A DNA stretch of 64,000 bases from Gnetum montanum. Taxonomy: Eukaryota > Streptophyta > Gnetopsida > Gnetales > Gnetaceae. Positions 22,739-33,872 of this stretch are shown one piece after another. The stretch lies in the NCBI GenBank assembly GCA_015680685.1, contig MNCI01002042.1:150882-214881 (forward strand), written 5' to 3'. Under the pieces are notes generated by a model that saw only the letters and a list, made by a program, of their open reading frames with translations, was not told the origin of the DNA and did not search any database. Position 1 is the stretch's first letter, and each line of letters begins with the position of its first letter. The position numbers and the translations under genes were made by a program.

Positions 22739-25700
22739 TTACGCATCTCCTCTGATGCCACTATTACCAGTATCTCTTAAGTCTGGCTCCAGTCCCAATA
22801 AATCGTCCTCTAGTGGACCTTCTCTCCTGGGAAGTATTCCTTCATGAGGAATCCCCTCTTCATGAGGTCCCTGCTCTGGTATCGGCTCCACGGGAGGATG
22901 CTCCTCATCGCTGCGTTCTTTCTCTTGTGTTGGCTCCTCAGCTTGCTCATCTCCTTTGTCCTCTGTTGGTACCTAGATATGGAAAACATGTTAGCAAGAA
23001 TAAGACTCAGCAACATAATTAGAAAATGTAGACTTAGTCATGCATAAACTTACTTGCGATGGCCCTGCTTCCGCAGCAAAGGGAAGCTTGTCCAGGCCGG
23101 CCCACAGGCGCTCCATGATCTCATCCTCGGTCAGATCAGACCACGCTCCATCTCCCAGGGCAGCTCCAGCCTTCACCTTCCCTTTCTCTACGTCAGTCCA
23201 GTGACGTGGGTCCAGGAAGAATGTAGGGACTGTAGTCTGCCCCCCAGGGAGAGTCATCTCCCTTTCCGGGGACGCACTTACAGTCACATGCTCTTCGAAC
23301 TTCTTGAAGGCTTCTAAGGCTCCGATGACGTCTAGGAAAACTTCCAGGGATTGAGCCTTGACGGCAAAATTGCGATAAAGTTTATGATAAGCGATGTTTT
23401 CTCGCTTATACAGATGTTTGTGATCCTTTTCCTTCTGCCCCCACTCTTGCACGCTTACACAATAGTCCCTCCAATCCTGGCTTTTCTGAGCTAGGAGCTC
23501 TATCCGCATCTGCTGCTCTACCAACGCCCGACTGGTTTGCACGCTGTTTTTGATGGCGGTCCAATAACGGGAGTAGTCGATAACAGCGGTACGCCAGTCC
23601 TCATCACCCGTCTCCCGTGCCTATAGGAATTCACACCGTGATCTGAGGTCTCCGACCTCTTTGGTCAGGGACTCAATCCTTTGCTTTGACCTCTGCAGCC
23701 TTTTCCATAGATTTTCATTTACGCCCCTACTCTCCCATAAGTAGCGTGTCGAGCGTAACGCACATTTACACATCTCCTCATAAATGTGATGTGGCACGGC
23801 TGCCCCATCGGATGGGGGCTCCACTATGTCCAAATCAATGGGCTCTGTGGGATCCCATTGGAGGCAAGCTCTTAACACAAAAAAAATCATCAACATTGGT
23901 GACACATTACCACTATATAATATCGCAAACTCATTACAGCCATAACATACTAGCTCCAGGTTCGACGCGCTCGAGGCGCTCGATCATATCACTGACAACG
24001 CCTTCCATGAAGGCAAACTTGTCAGGAAAGTCTCTCCACGCTCTGCTCACAGCGACGGACATGGATACATCCTCTTCTCCTATAGTGTAACCAAGTTAGA
24101 AACTTTAATCATTAATAGAATTCTGCAAAATTTCTAACATGTTTATTACCTCTTTCGGTGACAGTGGCGACTTCGCCAACGTCTTCTGTCTCCTTTTCCT
24201 CTTCACGCACATGAGTCTGTGCGTCGCTGGTTCCAGTAGCTGGGGCCTCCTCACGCACAGGGGTCTGTGCACGGCTCACTCTAATAGTTGGGGCCTCTTC
24301 TTCTAAAACTAACGCCCCTTCCCCATGACTTAGTACCACTGCCCCTGTTTCAGGGGTCAACTGCTCTGTAATTTTCACTAGTCATATCACAATATGTTTA
24401 ATATATCATTCCAAATATACTAAGTAAACATTGCGTAATACAGTTTTCAATACATCTCCTTCACGCTTACTAGGCGGAGGCTTACTCCACTGAACTTTGA
24501 CCGCCACAGTTCAACCTATGCCACTCCCAGGCTCCGCAGAAGCCTCGGCTATACGGAGCCTTTTACGCCGAGCTGCAGGTTCTACAATTTCTTTCGCTAG
24601 GCGTTTCCCTCGTGAGGCATCGCCAGTGTAAGTAGGCATTATCCCACCTACACTGTCGATGCCTCGCACTCGAGGTGCCGCCAACCCTTTGGTCATTATA
24701 GACAGTGACTCCCCGATGCCTTCCGGCAGATCCTGCCCACGGGTAGTACCGAGGATATGCGTAATCCAAGGTTTGGATAGTTGGTCTCGGTCTTGTTGCA
24801 CCCAGACCCCATCCCTTCAGACGACCAAAAACTCAGCAAAACGCCGAAGGCAAGCTATGTAGAAGGCGTAATGCACATTGAAATGAGACTCAAGCTTCTT
24901 GCGAAGCTTGATCATCTCATTGCGCAGTCCCTTAGCAAAATAGCTTGCCCAATTGAACTGGGTCCCTTCTTCCAGGACCTCCCGCATAATACGGGTCTGT
25001 TCTATAGAAAAGAACTTCCCTTGCGAGAGTGTTTTGGGGAAGCCCCGGGCCCAGAAAAGAGGATAAATTGTCTTGGCGATGCTCAGTTCGACTCTATCGC
25101 AAGGAAACCCTTTAGTCTCCTTCGGGACTCTTACCCACTTCTCCAACCATTCCTAGTAGTCGAGACTCTCTTTGCCTTCTCATTTATGGGAAGGCCGTCA
25201 GAGGGGACGCCAAAAAGGTCCTCAAAGAGGTCAGCGTCAATATCAAAACTTACACGCACGTTATGCATGCGCGTGCAAAAATGCTCAGCCTTCTCATTGA
25301 AGGAGTTGACCAGGGTCAGCATTTCACTTGCAGGGACATTAGGGGTTGCAGCTAAAAATAAATTCGTTAGCCTCGCTTCCTGTATCTTGGAGACTACCGC
25401 GACTGGGGCTGCCGCGTGGCCGAGCCAGCGCTGTGCCTCCTTGATGTCGCCATAGCGGAAGAGAATGGTATTCGCCTCGCAGCTAGAAATTGTAAGGGTA
25501 ATCTCTTGGGATTCCCTGACTGAACAACATGAAACATAGGTCAAACGAAAACCCATGTTACGCAACACTCACAATGCACAACTACACCACGCAACAATAG
25601 AATACGCAGTAGTCTTACTAGATCCAAATGGTAAAGGAAAGGGCGGAAGGTTCCTCTGCACGTCCTCAACGGTAAGGGGCGGATCCAGGGTCCAGTCATC

Positions 25701-26816
25701 ATGTAGCCACCCAAGTTTCTGGCAATTCTCAAAAGACTCAGCATAGCGGGTGGGGTACTCATGCATGTCGAAGCCAATCTGCCCCATCACACCGGTGCGT
25801 ATGTTGCTAGTTGAGGTGAACGCCTTTATTGCCGTTTCGGTCCATGACAATGTATCACCATCCCCTACTAACCTATTCTCATGAATGAAAAACTTGCACC
25901 ATACCACATAGATTTATCTTACGCTTTCCAAAACTTAGATAATAGACATGTAACAATATAGCCAACAAAATTGCTTACCCGCCTGAGTAGTACATTGTGC
26001 TTGGTGGGTTCTGGAAGTAGGTCGAGACATGACGGGCCACGAACAGAGTGTTATATGCATGATAGCAACTGAACTGGGCCATCTCCCAGATCCAGCCTAA
26101 ATGCCTCAAACCTTGGGCACTAAGTTCTCGGTCCTCGGGATGACCAGTGTCGATGGCTCCATCTATCAGGAAAGCTAGGATCCCCTGTGCAGAACCCACC
26201 AGGAGGTGCTCTAGAATGGCACTGGCAATATCACCGGACAAATTAGACCATACAATGATGCTGTAGTTGCGTAGTAAGAACTACAGAAACTCCAGCGCAC
26301 CCCTTCGAAACCATATGGCCTTCCCATGCAACCGCGTTTGCGGGGGAGGGACATTGGGGATGATGGGGTTTATCCAACACAAAACTCCAACAATATCCAA
26401 TAAAATCAGAATAGACTTTAACATAACGCTGTATAGAAAACCCAATACATAAATCAACGTCTAGATTTACATTTGCATGACTAATACAGAAAACCTATAA
26501 ACTACGCCCAGTTATCCATATCGAAATCTTCCAAACCCTTGCAACAGCGCAAGGCTTGTCCCTGACAACGACGATAGACACAACCCCATCAAACCCTTGC
26601 CTTAACCCGAGGTCCATAATTTGAAATCCGCATTTACGTAAGAAATACTACCAAAAATAGATGCTAAAAAAACATAAGCATGCAAGGAATGGCCTACCGG
26701 TTCAAAGGCGTAGGGTCACGCACTTCAACCACCGCTTGCGAAACGCGCTCCAGATTTCCTTGCACCTCATCGATTTTGGCCAATTTTGCATTCTTCCTTT
26801 TGATTTTAGGTGCCAT
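22739..26816 (-). pseudogene. Unknown eight-exon antisense gene inside element C, about 1,100 residues, broken
   Basis: Exons in order of transcription: 26816-26698, 26428-25979, 25917-25619, 25519-24471, 24365-24150, 24079-23951, 23868-23054, 22972-22739. All seven introns begin GT and end AG (for example GTAAGT at 23053, acceptor ATATCTAG at 22973), and all junction phases fit. The summed length is 3311 bases, one short of 1104 codons, in line with one 1-base deletion near 25170. The N-terminus is basic (MAPKIKRKNAKLAKI). Exon 5 is Glu/Thr-rich, exon 7 has a long charged helical stretch (about 23400-23560) and exon 8 is an acidic tail. In-frame stops lie in exons 2, 3, 4 (three) and 7; most look like C-to-T changes in CAG, CAA or CGA codons. 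I do not recognise the protein. Antisense extra ORFs are known in the Tat lineage, usually between pol and the 3' LTR. Confidence 0.8.
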
Positions 26817-26966
26817 TGTAACAGATTCAGAACTTTCGCACCTTCACTTCTTCGAATCTTTACAAACTACATGCTCCAATCTTCTGCTCCTTCTCCTCTC
26901 GCTCAGCAACAGCTAAGAATTCGAATTCACGACAGCCAGTAGCCCGTTCTCACCGAAAATCACTTA

Positions 26967-26974
26967 CTTATATG
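26967..26974 (-). promoter_or_regulatory. TATA-like box for the antisense gene
   Basis: The minus strand reads CATATAAG about 150 bases before the ATG at 26816. Between them lies a GA-rich leader (GAGCGAGAGGAGAAGGAGC near 26890-26910) typical of plant 5' leaders. This suggests a promoter of its own, separate from the LTR. Confidence 0.5.
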
Positions 26975-27229
26975 CGAGAATCACCGACTTGATATCCGAT
27001 TTTAGCGGGACTTTCCTAAAACGGAACCCGAAAATCAAAGTATTAATGCGACAGATATCGCATGCGTCACTGTCTGAAATGATGTTAAACTACCACATCT
27101 TATTGTCTCGTAATCGGGTAGCATTAATTACAGCCTATTTACAATATTCAAAATTTTGTTAGCTTTTCACGTTCGACAACATCACGTCATGCTTTATCCT
27201 AATCAGCTACGCATTTGGCGATTTTGCAG
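26975..27229. other. Spacer between antisense gene and RT, ending in a splice-acceptor-like site
   Basis: No ORF. The last bases before the RT frame read CTAATCAGC, then ATTTTGCAG (27221-27229), which looks like a plant branch point and 3' splice site on the plus strand. Ogre elements are known to splice an intron just before RT, so the interval from gag to here might be an intron of the element. Confidence 0.4.
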
Positions 27230-29632
27230 GGTGATTCGAAAATGGATGCAACATTCTCAACACCTCTAACTTTGACAGGCCCATACGGGAGGGTAGTTAG
27301 GCAATTCAACCCAACGCTAGTAGAAATTAACCCCCCTTTGAATGACGTAACCATAGCCGCGTCGGAGACGTCCCTAGAATGGCCAAAACAGTCAACGCGC
27401 ACGCTAGACCTAGAAGCTGGGGACATAATCGAAGACCCCCTCAATGAGGTTTCTATAGTTATACATAAGGGTGAAGCCAAAATGCTTAAAGTCAGTTCTT
27501 TGCTAGACCAGAAAATGCACGATTCTATAAAACAGGTCCTGCAAGACAACATCACAGTATTTGCATGGTCATACGAAGATATGCCAGGATTAGATCCCAG
27601 GTTAATCCAGCATAACATAATCTTAGACCCGCAAATTAAAGTAGTTAGGCAAAAGGTATGAAAAATCAAGCCAGAGATCGCGCTAGCCGTGCGTGATGAG
27701 ATCACTAAGCTGTATTAGGCTGGTTTCATCCGCGTAGTCAACTACTCAGATTGGGTATCTAACATTGTAGTCGTCCCAAAGAAGATCAGAAGCATACGCA
27801 TCTGCATAGACTTCCGAGATTTGAACAAGGCCACGATCAAAGATAACTTCCCACTACCGAGTATTGACCAACTAGTCGATACGACAGCTGGGCATGCACT
27901 TCTGTCCTTCATGGATGGCTTTTTGGGCTATAACCAGATTCGCATCAACCCAGAACATCAATTAACCACAACGTTCATGACGCCCTGGGGCACCTTTTGC
28001 TACACCATGATGCCTTTTGGTCTAAAAAATGCCGGAGCAACGTATCAACGAGCCATGACGTATATCTTTAGCGACTACCTCTTAGGGAGACTGAATGACT
28101 ATGTTGACGATATAGCTGTCAAGTCTTTAAAGTCAGAGGATCATTTAGAAGACCTGGAGTTAGTCCTCAAAATATGCTCCAAATACGAGCTTTGGCTTAA
28201 CCCAAAGAAATGTGTATTCGGAGTTAAAATCGGACGCATGCTGGGGTTTGTCAAAGCCGTGCGAGTTGACCCTGATAAGGTCAAAGCCATTGCCGAATTA
28301 ACGCCTCCCACTGACCTCAAGCAATTACGCGGGTTCCAAGGACGATTACAGTTTATATGCCAGTTCATCTCGAGGTTAACCGAAAAATTACACCCCATGC
28401 AACATTTTCTTAAAAAGGGGGTTAATTTCGAATGGACGGAAGATTGCCAGCATGCGTTTGACAGCCTAAAACAAGAACTTCAACACTTACTGACAGTTTT
28501 CCCACCACAAAAAGATCTACCGTTTTACATTTACCTCACAACTTCAGACGTAGTATTAGCAGCATTACTTTGTCAAAGGAGGGATGATGGGTCGGAAGTG
28601 CCCATCTACTACTTGAGTCATGCTCTCTATGCGTACGAAACAAGGTACAACGAAGTAGAGCGTAACTACCTAGCATTAGGATTTACGCTCAAAAAGTGTA
28701 GACATTACCTTTTCCGTAGCCAAGTTTACATCATCTGTAAAAATAACATCCTTAGGACCATTACGCACAATTTATATGAGAGTAGCAGAATAGCTCGCTG
28801 GAAGGCTATCACAGCAGAATTCGATTTGCATTATGTTGGCCAATCTTCTATGAAAGGCCAAGAAATAGCTGACCAGTTAGTAACATCACCTATTGATAGT
28901 CAGGCAACCATAGAGCCTGAGTTTCCAGACGAACATGTACATAGTTTAAGCCCTATCTTAACAGGCTTTGAGGCGACGTTGTATTTTAACGGAGCTTCAA
29001 CCACTAAAGGTGGCAGTGCTGCCACTGTTATTACGCTATCATCTGAGGATGTACATCTTCATGCTTATCGCTTAACCTTCCCCTGTACGAACAATGTGGC
29101 AGAGTACGAGGGGCTCCTCAGAGGATTACTAGCTACCAGCGAACTTGATGTTCGACAGTTGGCGATTAGGGGTGATTCGATACTCGTCGTCAATCAGATC
29201 ATAGGAGTCTATGCCTGCAAGGCTTCACATCTGCAACCCTACTGCGATATGGCTAAAGATCTTCTGAACAAATTCACGACCATTGATGCCCAACACATGC
29301 CGCGGAATGATAACACACTGGCCGATGCACTGGCTACTCTGGCTTTAAATGTGCCCTCACATCTACTCGACACTTGTCCTGCCTTAATAACAGATTGTAC
29401 AGGTCCTATCATTTAGGTGGTGCACATATCTTATCTTCTCGAAGAAAGCACGCTAGAATGGTACGACAACATTAAAACTTATCTCCTGCAAGGCGAGTTA
29501 CCACACGAATTGACACGAGCGCAGAAAGATGCAATCCGCAAGCGAGCTAGGCACTACGCAATCATAGGAGAAAACACTCTCTGTCGATGCTCTTTTGATG
29601 GTGTGCTACTTACCTACGTTAATAAAGACTAA
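27230..29632 (+). pseudogene. Reverse transcriptase, RNase H and second RNase H of element C, few stops
   Basis: RT starts near 27540 (FAWSYEDMPGLDP) and has LNKATIKDNFPLPSID, the SFMDGFLGYNQI motif and the active site YVDD at about 28099. The first RNase H follows near 28530-28830 (PIYYLSHALYAYETRYNEVE). The second, archaeal-type RNase H, a Tat-lineage mark, is at 28975-29340 (NNVAEYEGLLRGL, RGDSILVVNQI). Its first catalytic position reads LYFNGAS, where FDGAS is usual, so a key Asp is lost. Stops at 27659, 27717 and 29414 break an otherwise long frame of 531 codons. Confidence 0.92.
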
Positions 29633-29636
29633 GCAC

Positions 29637-30694
29637 AACATATCGTTGGCAAGGTTCACGAGGGATTATGCGGAGGACACGTAGCACCATGGGCTATGGC
29701 TTCGAAGATCCGCCGCTTAGGGTACTACTGGCCACGCATGGAAAAAGATTGCCTGACAAAGGTTAAAAATTGTGACACGTGTTAGCGCCACGCAAATCTT
29801 ATACATGTGTCACCTACAGAGTTACATACAACTCAGATAACATGGCCATTTTAACGATGGGGACTAGACATTATAGGTCCCATCACGCCGAAATCTTTTG
29901 TAGGTCATAGCTTCATAATCACCGCCACTGAGTACTTCACGAAATGGGTAAAAGCTATTCCTTTAAGGAAGATCACATCTCAACAGATTTGCCATTTTAT
30001 CTTAGACAACATCGTAACCAGATTTGGTGTCCCGATGACTATCGTGACCGACAATGGGCCACAGTTTAGTAGTACAGAGACCAAATCCTTTTGTGATAGC
30101 CTTGACATTAAACAATCTTTCTCCTCGCCCTATTACCCGCAAGAGAATGGTCAAGCTGAAGCAACAAACAAAGTCATCATCAATCTGCTCAAGAAAATGC
30201 TAGACAGTAATAAGAGACGATGGCACAAAAAGATCCTCTATGTGCTATGGGCATATCGCACTACCTGTAGGACAGCTACAGACAATATGCCCTATAGCCT
30301 AGTCTTCGGATCCGAGGTAGTGCTGCCCCTCGAGTTGCAAATCCCTTCTCTGAGAATGGTCCTCTCCACGATTATAAATGAGGCTCAACACACCGAGTCT
30401 CAGATCATGGATTTGGATTCAGTAGAGGAGAAGCGGATACAGAAGCTTGATACAATTGAAAAGTATCAAGACAAGCAGAGGAAAAAACATCATCACAATC
30501 TTCAGCAGCGTCCAATCAAGAAGGGAGATTTAGTTCTCAAGGCTGTTCGCGAACCAGTAGGCAAATTCTCTGCAAACTGGGAGGGTCCTTTCATGGTGAC
30601 TGACGCGTACAGCAATGGGACATTCAAGTTGGTGGATGCAGACGACCGTGAGTTACTGAATCCTGTAAATCACGTATATCTGAAGTGGTATTAA
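29637..30694 (+). pseudogene. Integrase of element C, few stops
   Basis: The zinc-binding N-terminus (HEGLCGGH near 29660, CDTC near 29773) precedes the DDE core: GLDIIGPITP (about 29862), VTDNGPQFSS (about 30045) and PQENGQAEATNK (about 30140), so all three acidic residues are present. The C-terminal part ends VNHVYLKWY at 30694, a usual end for Ty3/gypsy integrases. In-frame stops at about 29630, 29782 and 29851 remain; from 30035 on, 219 codons are open. Confidence 0.92.
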
Positions 30695-30734
30695 ATTTAG
30701 CAGGATCTCCAATGTGGATATCAGGTATGACAAC

Positions 30735-31190
30735 AATCCTCTGCTACGACGTAAAACTGACACTCCCCTCACGCGTCCGCCATGATGCTAAACTGGTACT
30801 GATTGTCCGCCATGATGCAAAACTGGCAAGTTGTGACCCTCCGCTACGACGTAAAACTGGCAATGTTGTACAGGTCCGCCAAGACGAAAAATTGGCATCT
30901 TTTGCACGTGTCCGCCACGACGCTAAACTGGCATCAGATGTCCGTCATGACATAAAACTAGCAAAGGTAAGCAACCATCTTCTGAGACGTAAAACCAGCA
31001 CAGATTTGTCCCTGGGTCATGACATAAAATTGACATCCACAACACGGTCTGCTGAGACACTAAATCAGCCCCGCCACTATCCGCTACGACGAAAAACTAG
31101 CGTTTTTCGGTCCGCCCAGACTTTAAACTGAGACCATGGTCTACTGAGGCTTAAAATCAGCAATGACAGTCTCCCAGGACTTAAAACTGG
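30735..31190. repeat. Degenerate tandem repeats between pol and 3' LTR of element C
   Basis: About 14 imperfect units around the word TCCGCCATGATGCTAAACTGG, spaced roughly 25 to 47 bases. The same core is found at 22214-22545 in C and, as coding sequence, in the gag of D3 near 63270 and 63350. Tandem repeats at this position are known in Tat/Ogre elements. Confidence 0.8.
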
Positions 31191-32355
31191 GTTGTACAAA
31201 CTATTCCCATGCAAGTCAAGTGAGCGTAATCATCCCTGTGCAGCTTCACGTCAAGCAGGGTGGGATACTGGGACAAATCCCAGTGTCGCTACCCCACCGG
31301 CATCCTACTGATTCCTCGGACATGCTGAGAGGCATACTACTGACCCCTCAGAGATACCGTCACCGCGCCCATTGCAGTGGTGGTACCTCTGAGAGGTTAG
31401 TTCCGCCGCCCGGAGCCCCAAAGGCATTCCCATCAATTACGAATTTGGGGATCTCCGCTCATCATCGCTATCAGACTCTGGCTTCGCAAATTCACCTAGC
31501 TGGTTCTTTGTATAACCAGTTAGATGCACTGTGTCCGATGTCTTTTGCTGGTGATATGCTGGGCCGAGCGTCAAGGTTGAAGACTATGGCCTCGTGCTAT
31601 AGTTCCTCCTTCATGGCCCGGTCACTTCATCTCGCCTCTGTTAACACTCGTTTCAACAACTTCGCCTCCAGTTCGCACAAACAACGATATCCTCTATTTT
31701 CTTCTTTGGTTGCAGGTTACTTGCTGCGAAGATGTTGTCCAAAGGTGCGTTCATTTGTGTGGTGAAGTACAAAAAATATTTTGAAATGACTGCTCAGGTT
31801 AGCTTGTTCACTTAGAAGTGCATCCCTCTTCCCCTTATGATCCTACCCTCAGTTCTTGCTCCGCTTCATCCCTACCATCTGCTTCCTATAAAAAAAAGCT
31901 ACATATGCAAGCACCCGTTGTCCACACTTGCATTGCAGTCAACTCCATAAACTGGTGTAACGCAATTAAGTGTAGTAGCAGAGACATCACAGAAGTGACG
32001 CACTGTGCTCCTTTTGCAAGCATTCCTGCTATGATCTGTAATAGAGAAATCTCGGACTGATGCGCTATGCTCGTCTGAAAGAATTCCTGTTGACACAAGT
32101 ACGCATATGATTCTGTTTGTTCAATGAGTGCATTCTACAGCCCTGCCATCTTGTTTCATTTGAGTCTTCCTCGAACCTATTTCCTGCCCAATCATCCTAT
32201 CTCCCATAACCTCCAGTCTTGCTCTTCTATGTTGATAGAGTGACACTTGAGTAGCCATTGATGAACGTTGTTGGTGGTTTTGCCTCTTCGGTGTTTCACA
32301 TTCTTTGTCGACGTCTTTCGGGCAGGCCCTCTAACCGTCAACAAAGAGGGGCCAT
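31191..32355 (+). other. 3' non-coding region and polypurine tract of element C
   Basis: About 1.1 kb. One 200-codon ORF (31163-31765) crosses it but shows no domain and I regard it as chance. The purine-rich ACAAAGAGGGG (32341-32351) just before the LTR is the probable polypurine tract. Confidence 0.65.
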
Positions 32356-33867
32356 TCAAACACCGTGAAAATTGCGAGTCGGCCTCAGGTGAAGATTCGT
32401 GATTCGGGCAAGAACACATAACAAAATTCCAGAAAGAAGGACAAGAAAAGGCAAGGCAAGGGGGCACGCGGCATCAAGGCTTCGGCTTCCTTTCGCGGAT
32501 TTCTTATCTTACTATGTTTTCCGCATTTACGCTATAACACGCAACATAGCGTAATGACGCTTTGCGTAACATCGTCCGATGTTCAAAGGCAACTTACCTT
32601 AGTAGATTTGGCAAAGCCTAAGGCCTAAGCAGCATAATATGCGATCGCTCGTGTATTTTAGCTAAGTCTTTTGCCCAAAGGCAGATTTACACTCTGTTAC
32701 GCAAGGCAGTGTAATGGGCTTCAAAAATGCCAAAGAGAATCCAAAGGAAGCGCGGTGGACCAAGTTACGCTCCTTACGCTACGTAGCATAACCCGTCGTC
32801 AAGATAATCATTGTTTACGCTTTACTACGCTCGGCAGAGTGAACCAGCGTAAAGCAGCTTGAATCTATTGTCTTCATGCTTTATTACGCTCTTGTACGCG
32901 ACGCAATGCGTACGAGCGTAATGTAGCCTAAAATCAACGGAGACATGCCCGACCCACATTGGTCACTCATACGCACAATACGCAGATGCGCGTATTGTGC
33001 GTAGATACGGATTTCAACACAAGGATGGTCAAGTCAGCGATCTTCCGAGAAGTTTGAAACACGTGTCATCACAGCTGTGCCTTCTCCACATATTGTCAAA
33101 CTTATAAATGTCCCGGTTGGTGAAGAAAAATGGAGGCAACTAGACAGAACAACGAAAAGGACAATAACAGAGAGACAGAGACAAGAGACACTTGGCTTGA
33201 GCATTGGCAGTAAGAGCGATTACCCCTTTGGCGAAAAAACAACTTTCTCCATTGGCGATTATTGGCAGTTCCGAGCAAAGGCTACCCAAGGAAAAAGGAG
33301 CAGATCAGAGATCCAGAGATCATCTGGTGTGGTTTGCGAGTTTCTATTGATCAAAAGCAGTTGGTCAATAGACGTCAGAACTTGACCTTCCTTGCATCCC
33401 CTCTCCGGCCTACAAGGTAGATCGGATTCTATTCTGCACTTCTGCTCAGACAGTTTGCTTGTTTCTTATTGCTTTGTGTTTGCTCTATACAAAACAATCG
33501 GGGTCTCCCCAGTATAACTTGAATATACAAAATACTTATTTTCCCGGGTCAAACCATAGATCTTGTAATCACGTGTTTCTCTCGTGTCTGATTCCTGTTG
33601 TCGTGTTAACGCTGTCACCATCGTTACCATTCATCTACATCGCTTTTCTCTCATTTCGTGAATCGTCGAATCGGATCGTTCCAAGAAATATTCATAATCT
33701 TCATTGGTTTATTGATTAGTAAGTCCCTGTCTGATCGACAAGACCGTTCAGGGCACCGCGGATTCATTTTCTTTTCCAGCACAGCCCTCGCACGGATCCG
33801 TGGTTAAGACTGTGTACACGGGATTTTGTTTGGTATTTTCCAGCTGCCAACATTTTCCGTCGTTACA
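32356..33867 (+). repeat. 3' LTR of element C
   Basis: 1512 bp. The first bases are TC instead of TG, a point change from the left LTR (TGAAACACC). Ends GTCGTTACA and is followed by the ACCTT duplication. Confidence 0.93.
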
Positions 33868-33872
33868 ACCTT
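33868..33872. repeat. Target site duplication of element C, right copy (ACCTT)
   Basis: Exact copy of 17120-17124. Confidence 0.9.

Larger units (their letters stand above)
17125..33867 (+). mobile_element. Element C: Tat/Ogre-like Ty3/gypsy element nested in B
   Basis: Bounded by LTRs of 1444 and 1512 bp and by perfect ACCTT duplications. Order: LTR, PBS, gag, a 5.6 kb interval with an antisense spliced gene, RT, RNase H, a second (archaeal-type) RNase H, INT, tandem repeats, purine tract, LTR. The second RNase H is the hallmark of the Tat lineage. No protease active site (Asp-Ser/Thr-Gly) is found between gag and RT. The LTRs differ at only a few per cent by eye, far less than those of A and B, in keeping with the nesting order. 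CpG words are still common. Confidence 0.92.

Noticed and set aside
31163-31765. A 200-codon open frame in the 3' region of element C
   Set aside because: No recognisable domain, overlaps the tandem repeats at its start, and no counterpart elsewhere in the window; a chance ORF is more likely.
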